Shown: positions 1-9,229 of the stretch, piece by piece
Position numbering within the stretch: the first letter of the stretch is position 1
Layout of the letters: the number at the start of each line of letters is the position of its first letter
Assembly (NCBI RefSeq): GCF_007994985.1
Contig: NZ_VOQF01000001.1
Span: 62,001-126,000 of the forward strand
From: Metabacillus litoralis
GTDB taxonomy: Bacteria > Bacillota > Bacilli > Bacillales > Bacillaceae
Length of the DNA stretch: 64,000 nt
Direction of reading: 5' to 3'
Notes under the pieces: generated by a model
What the model was told of the DNA's origin: nothing
Database searches by the model: none
Seen by the model: only the letters and a program-made list of their open reading frames with translations
Translations under genes and position numbers: made by a program

Positions 1-193
1 CAGCCGCTCCTACAGGGGAAAAAGAAAGTCCTACTATTCCTATGATGCATGCTGCTGTTGTTAGTGATCGTTTTATGATGCTGCTTTTATTACCTGTTTT
101 CTCTTGCTTTGCTTTTTTTACACCGAGCTTTGATCGTTCATGTAACTCTCTCGGAATGTTGATTTTCTCTATCTCACTCTTGATATTACTCAT
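1..193 (-). CDS. Anti-sigma factor, N-terminal part (partial at window edge)
   Basis: Only the first 64 codons are in the window; the frame is open to base 1. The protein begins MSNIKSEIEKINIPRELHER, a short basic cytoplasmic segment, followed from about residue 43 by a hydrophobic stretch that should be a membrane anchor. Its ATG lies 8 bases inside the end of the ECF sigma gene, behind the strong site AAGGAGG, so the two are translationally coupled. This arrangement and the IPxEL-type N-terminus fit membrane anti-sigma factors of the RsiV/DUF4179 kind, which hold the sigma factor at the membrane until a signal arrives. The family is inferred from position and architecture because the sensor domain is outside the window. 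Confidence 0.7.
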   Translation of the reverse strand, partial: MSNIKSEIEKINIPRELHERSKLGVKKAKQEKTGNKSSIIKRSLTTAACIIGIVGLSFSPVGAA

Positions 194-704
194 AAAAGTC
201 AGCCTCCTTGAATTCATTTCGAAGTTTAGCAAGTGCACGATATAAAACCGATTTCACCGAACCTAGTGGCATGTCAACAAGCTCTGCTATTTCAGAAAAT
301 GAATAACCTTCATAATACTTGAGCATAACAATACTTCTTTCATGCTCATTCAACTGATTCAGTAGATCTTGCAATGTAATCGAAAGCGGGATATCTTCTT
401 CCTCTGATCCAAAATTATCTCGGTACTCTTGCTTTAAGTGAACCACTTTCTTATTCTTTCTAATAAGATCAAGTGAACAAGTAATAGCAATTCTGATTAA
501 CCATGTTTTAACATACTCTGGATTTTTCAAGGTGTTGATTTTTTTAAACGATCTGTAGGCCACTTCCTGAACAACATCCAATGCATCACTCTCATTCTTC
601 ACATAAACAAAGGCCATTCGATAAATATCTTCTTCATACTGCTGAAAAAGCTTTAAAAAAGCTTTATTATTACCCTTTTGGGCTTTGTGAACTAACCTAA
701 TCAT
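186..704 (-). CDS. ECF RNA polymerase sigma factor, SigV-like
   Basis: This 172-residue protein is the usual length for an ECF sigma factor. Region 2 (about residues 5-75) contains FQQYEEDIYRMAFVYV and DALDVVQEV; region 4 (about 110-165) has the helix-turn-helix SFSEIAELVDMPLGSVKSVL. It directs RNA polymerase to a stress regulon and is normally held by the coupled anti-sigma factor encoded just downstream. The start has AAAGAGG about 10 bases upstream. An ECF promoter (GAAAC/CGTC type) would be expected for autoregulation, but no convincing pair with correct spacing was found upstream. SigV is the closest family I recognise; the exact paralogue is uncertain. Confidence 0.88.
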   Translation of the reverse strand: MIRLVHKAQKGNNKAFLKLFQQYEEDIYRMAFVYVKNESDALDVVQEVAYRSFKKINTLKNPEYVKTWLIRIAITCSLDLIRKNKKVVHLKQEYRDNFGSEEEDIPLSITLQDLLNQLNEHERSIVMLKYYEGYSFSEIAELVDMPLGSVKSVLYRALAKLRNEFKEADFYE

Positions 705-909
705 CAGATTTTAGCCTCTTTCCTTTTATTTCGTATATCTATTAGACAAATTAGATTGTGTTTTGGCTTAAACTTTCATAAAAATTTTTAAGCTTGCTAC
801 TATAATTAAATATTGAATTCTTATCCATTATGCCCTATAGGAGTCATGGATGGTTGTTAGAAACGTAAAGTTTTAGTTAAAAGCTCAGAAGAAAAAGGTA
901 TGAATTAGT

Positions 910-1069
910 ATGGTGGAGAAAAAGAAGTTTTTTAAAGAACATTTATTCGAAGACAATGCAGCTTCACTAGATATGCAAACAGAGTAAAATTGGTGCTTAT
1001 AGCTTTACTGATTTGGAAAAATTGATCGAAAGGTTGAATCAGTTAACGAGTGCTAACTATAATAAGTAA
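910..1069 (+). pseudogene. Small frameshifted ORF remnant
   Basis: An ATG opens a 25-codon frame ending at 987. One base-shift lets the reading continue from about 983 as SKIGAYSFTDLEKLIERLNQ to a stop at 1067. The joined product would be about 53 charged, helical residues. I do not recognise the family. It may be a decayed small protein or two chance frames. Between 705 and 909 nothing else is evident. Confidence 0.3.
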
Positions 1070-1228
1070 GTAGTTATTTAACTTGTTTTTTTTAAGATTA
1101 TATAGTTAGTTTACTAGAAGGTGTGGAACTAGAACATTAACTAAAACATTATTTCTTTTTGAATCCATACTATTTATCCAAAAATACAGTGATTCTCATA
1201 ATTCCATCTTACACTTTGTAGAAATTTG

Positions 1229-1257
1229 TTGAAATATAGTACAAAAGTCTTTAAAAT
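1229..1257 (+). promoter_or_regulatory. Sigma-A promoter for the riboswitch transcript
   Basis: TTGAAA (1229-1234) and TAAAAT (1252-1257) are separated by exactly 17 bases, a good vegetative promoter. Transcription would start near 1264, a dozen bases before the riboswitch aptamer. Confidence 0.65.
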
Positions 1258-1269
1258 CTACATATAGAT

Positions 1270-1352
1270 GATAAAGGCAAACTTACTGAAAGGTAAGGAC
1301 GCAAAGCTACGAGTCTAAAGTCACAGTACTATGACAGTCGGGTTGCCAAAGT
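1270..1352 (+). ncRNA. Cyclic-di-GMP-I (GEMM) riboswitch
   Basis: The aptamer carries the GEMM-I hallmarks in order: GGCAAA at 1276, the GAAA tetraloop of P2 at about 1288, the highly conserved GGACGCAAAGC block at 1297-1307, a CTAAAG segment at 1315, a second hairpin (GTCA..TGAC) and a closing GGGTTGCC at 1340-1347 that pairs with the 5' GGCAA. These RNAs bind the second messenger cyclic di-GMP and control genes for motility, attachment and related traits. It sits between its own promoter and the 110-residue gene at 1401. Confidence 0.88.
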
Positions 1353-1369
1353 TTTTATATTACTGGTAG

Positions 1370-1392
1370 CCCCTTTTATTTTAATGGAGGGG
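1370..1392 (+). promoter_or_regulatory. Hairpin sequestering the ribosome-binding site (candidate expression platform)
   Basis: CCCCT (1370-1374) can pair with AGGGG (1388-1392). The latter is part of the GGAGGGGAGA Shine-Dalgarno of the next gene. There is no U-tract, so this looks like translational rather than transcriptional control by the upstream riboswitch. The direction of the response (ON or OFF) cannot be read from the sequence. Confidence 0.45.
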
Positions 1393-1400
1393 AGATAAAG

Positions 1401-1733
1401 ATGAGCAATAATACTGAAATTCATTTAGCAATAAAAAAGTTCAATCAATTGATAACTAAATACGCAGATAACAAGGAGTCAACGTTTTATTTCGTAAGTT
1501 TTTTAAAACAGTTTCTAAGAATGAATAATAGCAATAGCAATTCTGAACTTTGTTTATCATCATTTATTACAATAATCAAACACGAAATGCCGATTGTTTT
1601 CTATGAACTTCGTAAACGCGGAGAGTATGATGATGTTATTAACTTTATGGTCCATATTTCAGTAGATTACCAAAAAGCAAAAACAGACTTAGACAACCTT
1701 AGTAAGAAAATAAATATGAAAGCAATTCTATAG
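1401..1733 (+). CDS. Cyclic-di-GMP-controlled protein of unknown function
   Basis: This 110-residue soluble, helical, mildly basic protein starts at an ATG nine bases after a strong GGAGGGGAGA site. No signal peptide, membrane segment or motif is evident, and I do not recognise the family. It contains a low-complexity NNSNSNS stretch near residues 43-49 and a C-terminal predicted coiled segment (YQKAKTDLDNLSKKINMK). It is monocistronic: a terminator follows at 1826-1866. The only strong functional clue is the cyclic-di-GMP riboswitch in its leader, which suggests a role in the motile-to-sessile switch, surface attachment or exopolysaccharide control. That role is inference from regulation, not from the protein itself. 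Confidence 0.75.
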   Translation: MSNNTEIHLAIKKFNQLITKYADNKESTFYFVSFLKQFLRMNNSNSNSELCLSSFITIIKHEMPIVFYELRKRGEYDDVINFMVHISVDYQKAKTDLDNLSKKINMKAIL

Positions 1734-1825
1734 TAATGTTAGATCCATAATCTGGTTATTATCTATAAAAAGGTCTTTTTTTATATAATGCTATATTTAT
1801 TTCTTAGTACGTTCCCTATATGTTC

Positions 1826-1866
1826 AAAAACGTCTAAATCCCTAATGGGTTTTAGACGTTTTTTAA
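1826..1866. terminator. Bidirectional intrinsic terminator
   Basis: The near-perfect stem AAACGTCTAAATCCC / GGGTTTTAGACGTTT has a 4-base loop and T/A runs on both sides. It can stop transcription from the riboswitch gene (+) and from the DUF1048 operon (-). Confidence 0.85.
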
Positions 1867-1876
1867 TTAGTTTGTT

Positions 1877-2185
1877 CTAATTTTTAATCGATTCTTGATA
1901 GAGATCGGCGTAAGTTTTTGAACCTTGAATTAAATCATCACAAAATGCAGCAACATCTGTTCCTGTCACTTCAAGCACACCTTTCCCAGCAGCTACTCCT
2001 TCTTCAAAGAAGCTAAGAATTTCTGAGAGCGGTCCGATTCCTTCGTGTAATTCAACTGGTCCAACTTTATAGAGATATTTTTGGATTTCTTTATAAACAA
2101 TTTGGTAATCTTGTGGAAGTGCTTTAACACGTGAAACATGGGCTCTCCATTCTTTTTTACCTTCAATGATTTTTTTGATACTCAT
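1877..2185 (-). CDS. DUF1048 family protein (short paralogue)
   Basis: This 102-residue soluble protein is homologous to the preceding gene: both share the pattern F/R-x-R-x-KxLPxxYQxxxKEI and an acidic GxDVxxFCDDL C-terminus. The family (DUF1048) is common in Firmicutes, nearly always downstream of a PadR regulator, and its molecular function is unknown. The ATG overlaps the stop of the upstream gene as ATGA, so translation is coupled. It is the last gene of a PadR-DUF1048-DUF1048 operon. Confidence 0.85.
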   Translation of the reverse strand: MSIKKIIEGKKEWRAHVSRVKALPQDYQIVYKEIQKYLYKVGPVELHEGIGPLSEILSFFEEGVAAGKGVLEVTGTDVAAFCDDLIQGSKTYADLYQESIKN

Positions 2186-2538
2186 TTTAGATCCCCTCCC
2201 AATTTTCGTGCTATGTTCTTATTAAGCTGGTTTCGCCATTTATCTCTATAAGATTTTGCGCCTTCATCACCAACAAGTGCTGCACAGAAACCTTTGATAT
2301 CATTCCCTAGTACTTCTTCGACACTTTGGCCGTCTGCTGATGTCACTTCAAGCAGTTCAAGTGCACTGTCAAGTATCGGTATCAAATTACGACCTGTGAA
2401 ATCACTATACATCCATAGATTGCTTGTGATCTCTTTCCAAGCAGCCTGATATTCAGATGGTAAGACTTTTGCTCTTGCTTCAAATTCTTTCATTTCTCTC
2501 TTCATATCGTTGCCAGTTATTTTATCAAGAAAGTTCAT
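2182..2538 (-). CDS. DUF1048 family protein
   Basis: The likely start is the ATG of MNFLDKITGNDMKREMKEFE (118 residues), which has GGAGGAAACGACA directly upstream; an in-frame extension further upstream has no such site. The protein is soluble, acidic and helical, and a tandem paralogue of the gene at 1877. DUF1048 proteins accompany PadR regulators and are of unknown biochemical role. The tandem pair may form hetero-oligomers, which is inference. Confidence 0.85.
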   Translation of the reverse strand: MNFLDKITGNDMKREMKEFEARAKVLPSEYQAAWKEITSNLWMYSDFTGRNLIPILDSALELLEVTSADGQSVEEVLGNDIKGFCAALVGDEGAKSYRDKWRNQLNKNIARKLGGDLK

Positions 2539-2588
2539 TGTCGTTTCCTCCTTTAAATTAAGTCTTTGCAGTTCCATTCCTAAAAGCT

Positions 2589-2918
2589 TTATTTTGATTT
2601 TAATTCGTTTAGTTTGCTTGAGACGAAGTTCCATTTAGCCCAAAAAATCTCAAGTTGTTCTTTCCCTGCAGCATTAAGTGTATAAAATTTTCTCGGTGGT
2701 CCTACAGTGGATTTCTTTTTCTCGATGTTGACCAGATTGTTTTTTTCTAATCTTAGGGTAATCGTATAAACTGTACCTTCAACCACATCACTAAAGCCAA
2801 GTTCTCGCAGCTTTTGTGTAATTTCATAACCATAAGTTTCACCACGGCTGATAATCTCAAGTACACACCCCTCAAGTACACCTTTCAGCATTTCTGTAAT
2901 ATTTTCCACATTAATCAC
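2589..2918 (-). CDS. PadR-family transcriptional regulator
   Basis: This 109-residue winged-helix repressor has the family hallmarks: ILEIISRGETYGYEIT-type helix (residues 18-35), GTVYTITLRLEKNNLV (about 48-63) and the wing PPRKFYTLNAAGKEQL (about 74-89). A short C-terminal helix would serve for dimerisation. It heads the DUF1048 operon and probably represses it together with itself, since a dyad operator overlaps its promoter. The start is GTG at 2918, or a second GTG three codons later behind GAGTGA. Confidence 0.92.
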   Translation of the reverse strand: MINVENITEMLKGVLEGCVLEIISRGETYGYEITQKLRELGFSDVVEGTVYTITLRLEKNNLVNIEKKKSTVGPPRKFYTLNAAGKEQLEIFWAKWNFVSSKLNELKSK

Positions 2919-2961
2919 TCAATTCTAATTTATTATCTTTTTCAGTAGTTTGTACTACATA

Positions 2962-3017
2962 TATTCAGTGTTACTTACTACTGGTATATAGTATCACTGA
3001 ATAGCGTGAGTTGTAAA
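2962..3017 (-). promoter_or_regulatory. Promoter and dyad operator of the padR operon
   Basis: Reading the minus strand, TTTACA (3017-3012), an 18-base spacer and TACTAT (2993-2988) form a sigma-A promoter. An inverted repeat TATTCAGTGTTAC (2962-2974) / GTATCACTGAATA (2991-3003) straddles the -10 box, and a smaller dyad AGTAG..CTAC lies at 2945-2958. This is where PadR would bind for autorepression. The rest of 3018-3279 shows nothing recognisable. Confidence 0.6.
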
Positions 3018-3279
3018 GTAAAGTGTGAAATTTTCAATTATAGAAATTTAACTAGTATGTAGCTGACGTATTTTTTCTTATTTAGAGTTTCTTTCTACCT
3101 GTGAAAATTTTAGAGTTCTATTCAGACTAAGGTTCAATCTAACATCTGCTTTAGCTCTATACACAGCAATTTTTTATATCAGGAGCAATTAAGACACTAA
3201 AACTAATTAGTCCAAGTCATTTTGCATATAAAATAATTGATATCATCCTTATTTGATGAATCTTCTTAGGTAAGATAAA

Positions 3280-3855
3280 CTATTTATTTCTAGGATGGTG
3301 TTTTAAATAAATAAAAACCTTAGTTATTGTAATTGCCATAATTAAGATGGCCAGATAATTAAGAAAAAGATAAAAGTAGTTCATTCCATTATCTAATTGA
3401 ATTAAATCCCATGCGACCATAACGGGTTTGAATAAAAAAGAGAAAAAAGCGCTTGTTAATATCCCATAGAGAAATACATTTTTATCGTTGTTAATACACC
3501 ATTGATAGACCAGCATAAAGGTGACTGGAACAAGAGAAGCATCAAGAGCAAAATTAACTGGCATAATAGGTATAGCCTGAAATGGATAATATACATACCC
3601 TGTCCTCATTGCAATGGCATCTGAATATGTGAACCAAGTGTGTATGTTAAATCCATAAAATCCGATATGGAAAACCTTCGTTCTATCGATCTTAAAATAA
3701 ATAGTAACAAGAGGTACAATTAGAATTAGTATAATGACCCAGAATTGACCTGTTCCAATATGCGAGTAATCCTTCCAATATTCTAACCACAAGGAAACAA
3801 TTTTCTCTTGTAAATTCAGAATTTCCTCTAGTCTCTCTCCTTGCTCTTTTGTCAT
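3280..3855 (-). CDS. CBO0543-type multi-pass membrane protein
   Basis: About 191 residues from the ATG of MTKEQGERLEEILNLQ, which has TAGGAGTGG a suitable distance upstream; an in-frame extension to 3954 lacks a good site. An amphipathic N-terminal helix is followed by about five hydrophobic segments with W/Y-rich interfaces (FWVIILILIVPLV, IPIMPVNFALDASLVP, YLAILIMAITITKVFIYL). This matches the pattern of the CBO0543 family of Bacillaceae membrane proteins, whose function is unknown. It is divergent from a homologue at 4047, so the two share a 190-base promoter region. Confidence 0.7.
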   Translation of the reverse strand: MTKEQGERLEEILNLQEKIVSLWLEYWKDYSHIGTGQFWVIILILIVPLVTIYFKIDRTKVFHIGFYGFNIHTWFTYSDAIAMRTGYVYYPFQAIPIMPVNFALDASLVPVTFMLVYQWCINNDKNVFLYGILTSAFFSFLFKPVMVAWDLIQLDNGMNYFYLFLNYLAILIMAITITKVFIYLKHHPRNK

Positions 3856-4046
3856 CAAGACAGATCCACTCCTAGGTTCTTTTCTTATAGTATAAGTAAA
3901 ATCAGTTAACATTATAATTACGGTTCTATTTATAAGGAGGATTAAAGCTTTCATACATTTAAATTAATTACTAAATATATAAATTTGCTTCTTTATTCAC
4001 ATAAATTTATTTCTTATGAACATTCTACTAGTAGGTGGTGTATTTT

Positions 4047-4586
4047 ATGGACAATTTAGGAAAAGAAATTGATAAGCTTAGTAACCAGTTAACTGATTTG
4101 AGAATAGAGCTATGGAGAGAGCATACATTATTTACCTGGCAGTGGTGGATGTTAGTTGTAATTTGTTTTGTGTTCGTTATCTTATTAATTGTCTTTGTAA
4201 AGAAAGAGAAAGCACTTTCAACTGTTGCCTTTATAGGTATTGTGTATATAATCAATAAAAATTTAGACGATGTTGCTACAGCCCTAGATTGGTATGATTA
4301 TCGAATTCAATTAGAGCCTATTATACCAACAATGTTACCAGCAAATCTTATTATAATCCCTATTGGTTTTGGTGTCTTATACGCAAGGTATGAACCATGG
4401 AAATCTTTTTTAGTCTCTATCATTATTTTTGCGGGGCTCGTTTCGTTTATTGCATTACCACTTATGAAGTTGGCTGAGATTTACATAGAAAAAAACTGGA
4501 ATTCTATTCTTTCGTTTGTCAGTCTTTTAGCAATTACAATTATTAGCAAACTAATTATTGACCGTTTGAAATTTAAAAACGTCTAA
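4047..4586 (+). CDS. CBO0543-type multi-pass membrane protein (divergent partner)
   Basis: This 179-residue protein starts at the ATG eight bases after AGGTGG; a GTG four codons earlier would overlap the site. The layout parallels the divergent gene: N-terminal amphipathic helix (LGKEIDKLSNQLTDLRIELW), then WQWWMLVVICFVFVILLIVFV, IGIVYIINKNLDDVATALDWYDY, the shared motif PIIPTMLPANLIIIPI, and a C-terminal hydrophobic tail. The role is unknown. It ends inside a terminator at 4577-4614. Confidence 0.72.
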   Translation: MDNLGKEIDKLSNQLTDLRIELWREHTLFTWQWWMLVVICFVFVILLIVFVKKEKALSTVAFIGIVYIINKNLDDVATALDWYDYRIQLEPIIPTMLPANLIIIPIGFGVLYARYEPWKSFLVSIIIFAGLVSFIALPLMKLAEIYIEKNWNSILSFVSLLAITIISKLIIDRLKFKNV

Positions 4587-4614
4587 TACCAATCAAAGGT
4601 TTAGACGTTCTTTG
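4577..4614 (+). terminator. Intrinsic terminator
   Basis: The stem AACGTCTAA / TTTAGACGTT is followed by a T-rich tail. It overlaps the last codons of the CBO0543-type gene. Confidence 0.7.
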
Positions 4615-4686
4615 GGCTTACATTTTGTTTGTTTATCCACAATTCAGCATTTTAGAAGACTTACTATAGAATACAGATTACTTCTT

Positions 4687-5331
4687 TCATGATCGGTGGT
4701 TATAATCACGTTCAATCCCCTTTTTCCAGCTTCGATCAATTTTTTTTCCACTTCTTAGCTTTACGACGGCTTCGCTAACTGTTTCATAATTTAATTGTGT
4801 GCCAATGTTGTCAGCATGATACTCTACTGCAAAGTCTTCATCAATTCCAAACGTAGCAGCAGTCGCGACCGCATCAATATTCGCTCCTAAAAAGATAAAG
4901 TCCCATTCATATCTCTCTTTTTGGTGTTGTATCAGTTTCTTAATCTTTTCAGGCGTGAATTCACGACTGGCATTTTCCATTCCATCAGTTGTAATGACGA
5001 ATAGTACCTTATTCGCTCTTTCATCTTCTTTTGTATGTTTTTGTACATTTACAATTTTTTGGATAGTAAAACCGATTGCATCTAATAATGCAGTTGTTCC
5101 TCCAACTTCATAATCATTTTCTGTCATTGGAGAAATACCTCTTACGTTGATTCGGTCATGTACGATTTCAATATGATGGTTGAATAATACAGTTGTGACA
5201 AAAGCTTCTCCCTCAGCTTTTTTTTGCTTGTTTAACATCGAATTCATGCCACCAATTGTATCTGATTCAAGTCCTGCCATTGATCCGCTTTTGTCTAAAA
5301 TAAAGACGATTTCCGTTACATCTTTCTTCAT
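4687..5331 (-). CDS. von Willebrand factor A domain protein
   Basis: The 214-residue single vWA domain starts at the ATG nine bases after GGAG (MKKDVTEIVFILDKSGSM); an ATG three codons earlier is too close to that site. The metal-dependent adhesion site is complete: DKSGSM, the TTALLDAIG threonine loop and TTDGMEN. There is no signal peptide, so it acts in the cytoplasm. Such small vWA proteins scaffold complexes or assist metal-linked stress systems. It follows the macro-domain gene with an 83-base gap and the same orientation, so a two-gene unit is likely. Confidence 0.88.
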   Translation of the reverse strand: MKKDVTEIVFILDKSGSMAGLESDTIGGMNSMLNKQKKAEGEAFVTTVLFNHHIEIVHDRINVRGISPMTENDYEVGGTTALLDAIGFTIQKIVNVQKHTKEDERANKVLFVITTDGMENASREFTPEKIKKLIQHQKERYEWDFIFLGANIDAVATAATFGIDEDFAVEYHADNIGTQLNYETVSEAVVKLRSGKKIDRSWKKGIERDYNHRS

Positions 5332-5414
5332 TCTTGTCATCTCCTACACTTTACTTTTCTTAAATGTAGAATACCAAGAATTGAAAAAGAAAAGGTCGCA
5401 TAGAAAGCGACATT

Positions 5415-6428
5415 TTAAGCACCTAGTAAAGGTTGATCATATAAAAAGAGAGCCTCATTTATTTCGTGAATATCGTACTTGCCGTGTTCAATAAAGAATT
5501 CAATGATCACATCAAATTTACTACTTCGTGACAACGTATACCCAGCAGCCGAAAGCAATTCATTTGTTTCTTCTTTAGTCATTTCTAAAGCTATAGCTAA
5601 GGCGATAGCTGTTTTCTTTTTAGGTGAATAGTCAGGCGTATTTCGTATTTTTGAAAACAAACGTCGATCAATATTCGCCCTTTTATAGGTATCAACATCT
5701 GTCATTCCTCTTTCATCAATAAGACGAAGCAGACGTTCTGAAAATGATTCATCAAGTTCCTCCAATAAATCTACTAAACTATTTTCTAGTATTGGCTCAA
5801 TTTGTTTTTCAACATAATCATCCGAAATACTTTTTGACTCCTGCAATTGTTCCATTGAAAATTGTTTAAGTCGTCGATTATATTGGATCTCTAATTCCTC
5901 AACATAATATTCATCTATGTATTCATTAATAGATGTCACTAGTTTTTTACTTAAACCAAATGCCTCTTTATCAAACACAACAAGATAAACAAGCATGTCA
6001 TGTTGTAATAAAAATTTGCTAATGGTAGAAACTGCAATTTGTAATGCCTCTTCTTTGGGATAACCATAAATACCTGTCGAAATGAGTGGAAAAGCTACTG
6101 TCTCACATTTATATTTTTTAGCTAGTTCAAGTGAATGATCGTATGAATTCTGCAATAGGACAGCTTCATGATGAGCGCCATCCTTCCATATTGGACCTGG
6201 TGTATGAATGATATATTTTGCAAACAAATTAAAGCCATCTGTAATGACAGCTTGTCCTACCTGGCATCCACCAATTTCATCACATGCACGCTTCAGCTCA
6301 TTAACACCGGCTGCTTGAAAAATAGCTCCACAAACACCTCCACCACTTGTTAAATCTGTATTTGCAGCATTTACAATTGCATCTACCTTCATCTTTGTAA
6401 GATCGTTGCGCACAATTTCCAATGGCAT
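5415..6428 (-). CDS. Macro-domain protein with C-terminal helical module
   Basis: This 337-residue protein starts at the ATG of MPLEIVRNDLTKM; a GTG four codons earlier overlaps the probable ribosome site. Residues 1-150 form a macro domain with the ADP-ribose-binding segments VDAIVNAANTDLTSGGGVCG and PLISTGIYGYP, so it should bind or hydrolyse ADP-ribose derivatives. A charged helical linker (about 165-235) is followed by a compact C-terminal module (about 240-337) with DRRLFSKIRN, KKKTAIALAIALEMTKEE and LSAAGYTLSRSSKFD, resembling a degenerate helix-turn-helix found in several Firmicute proteins. It lies upstream of the vWA gene. The function of the fusion is unknown. Confidence 0.85.
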   Translation of the reverse strand: MPLEIVRNDLTKMKVDAIVNAANTDLTSGGGVCGAIFQAAGVNELKRACDEIGGCQVGQAVITDGFNLFAKYIIHTPGPIWKDGAHHEAVLLQNSYDHSLELAKKYKCETVAFPLISTGIYGYPKEEALQIAVSTISKFLLQHDMLVYLVVFDKEAFGLSKKLVTSINEYIDEYYVEELEIQYNRRLKQFSMEQLQESKSISDDYVEKQIEPILENSLVDLLEELDESFSERLLRLIDERGMTDVDTYKRANIDRRLFSKIRNTPDYSPKKKTAIALAIALEMTKEETNELLSAAGYTLSRSSKFDVIIEFFIEHGKYDIHEINEALFLYDQPLLGA

Positions 6429-6604
6429 GATTATAATCACTCTTTCTAAATGGGTTGCTTTTCTATCTATATAATTATTTCTATTTCGAACATGTTTTTC
6501 CCTTTAATTATCAGTGGCTTTCGATACGAGGACTTAATAAAATATGATTAGGTATTTCCTTTCATTACTTTTCAAATATAGAATCTTTGGTAGAAAAGCA
6601 TAAA

Positions 6605-6643
6605 CTAAAAAGACTGTTTGGTGCTACAACACCAAAACAGCCT
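6605..6643 (-). terminator. Intrinsic terminator of the sugar operon
   Basis: On the minus strand GCTGTTTTGGTG / CACCAAACAG forms a stem with a 6-base loop followed by TCTTTTTAG. It lies 80 bases after the last gene of the operon. The remaining 6441-6604 holds nothing recognisable. Confidence 0.85.
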
Positions 6644-6723
6644 CACAATAGCTAAGGTTCTCCTAAAAAGGTGGCTGCGATAAAGTTAAATAAGCCCACT
6701 ATCGCCGGAAAGATTAAATCATT

Positions 6724-8143
<1,420 letters not shown>

Positions 8144-8155
8144 ACTATCTCCCCC

Positions 8156-9172
8156 TTAAATGAATGTTTCATCTCTTTTCGGATAGCTGTTGTAAAGTGT
8201 AATTAATTCTGGAAAACTTTTTATTCCAGATGTACTATCTTCTTCAAATAAAGATGATGCTGCAGCTGCAGTTGCAATCTTCATAGAATCTAGTAAACTA
8301 AGCTCTTTATATGCTCCATATAATAACCCGGACAAATAGGCATCACCTGCACCTACCGTACCTTTAATGCTTTCTTTTTCAAGCTTAAGTGACGGAACAC
8401 TATGTAGAGTACTTCCGTCATAACCAAAGCTTCCTTCTGGTGTATGAATCACAACCCAATCTTGAACACCGAAATCTTTTAGCTTAAATAACACTTGCTT
8501 TATTCTACTAGCTAGTAAATTACCACCTTTATCTCTTAATTCGATACCAGCAGTTTTTCCAGCTTCGTACTCATTAATGACACAATAGTTTGTATATTTT
8601 AGACTTGGAGGAACTATATTTTCGTAGCGATTATTGTTTTCACTAACAATATCAATAGACGTTTTAATTCCCAAATCTTGTGCTTTTTTCAAGAGTTTTG
8701 CCATTTTTGTTCCATATTCTGAATCCTGTTGATCAAGAGCATCTAATAGTAAAATATATGCCACGTGCAAGATCCGCGCATTTAGCTTTGTTAACTCAAA
8801 GGAATGTTCATTAAATAAAGTGGAATTTCCTTTAAAAGTAAAGAATGTTCTCGTTTTATCACTCAAATCTTGAATAACATCAGTGAAAGGTGTTTCACCA
8901 GTAAACTTCATATGCTCTAACCTTATATTTTTATATTTTGATAGACGGTCGTATAAAAAATGACCTCTTTCGTCATCACCAAGTAGGGCAATTGCTTCTA
9001 CAACAAGTGATTCATCGATTTTTGCTAAGCCTACAGAGCAATTTGAAACAGCTCCACCAATTGATTTTTGTACACTTTTTATTGTTGTAAGCTCTGACTT
9101 TTGTGGGTACTGATCAATTACTTTAATTTCATCGACTGCAATCGTTCCTGCTATTGCTATACCTTTGGTCAA
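8156..9172 (-). CDS. PfkB-family carbohydrate kinase
   Basis: About 338 residues. The PfkB signatures are clear: KSIGGAVSNCSVGLAKI near residue 40 and GTVGAGDAYLSGLLYG near 275, which contains the catalytic aspartate. It phosphorylates a sugar with ATP. I place the start at the TTG eight bases after AAGAAGG; a GTG three codons earlier would overlap that site. In the operon it follows the ABC permease and precedes the aldolase, so it probably phosphorylates the ketose produced by the isomerase. Confidence 0.9.
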   Translation of the reverse strand: MTKGIAIAGTIAVDEIKVIDQYPQKSELTTIKSVQKSIGGAVSNCSVGLAKIDESLVVEAIALLGDDERGHFLYDRLSKYKNIRLEHMKFTGETPFTDVIQDLSDKTRTFFTFKGNSTLFNEHSFELTKLNARILHVAYILLLDALDQQDSEYGTKMAKLLKKAQDLGIKTSIDIVSENNNRYENIVPPSLKYTNYCVINEYEAGKTAGIELRDKGGNLLASRIKQVLFKLKDFGVQDWVVIHTPEGSFGYDGSTLHSVPSLKLEKESIKGTVGAGDAYLSGLLYGAYKELSLLDSMKIATAAAASSLFEEDSTSGIKSFPELITLYNSYPKRDETFI

Positions 9173-9229
9173 AAAAATCACCTTCTTTAACTATGCTCAT
9201 TTCATTTACATAATTTCACATAACATATA

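Noticed and set aside
705..800. ECF-type autoregulatory promoter of the sigma gene
   Set aside because: TGAAAGTTT and GTCTAA occur upstream on the minus strand, but 24-25 bases apart, too far for an ECF promoter (16-17).
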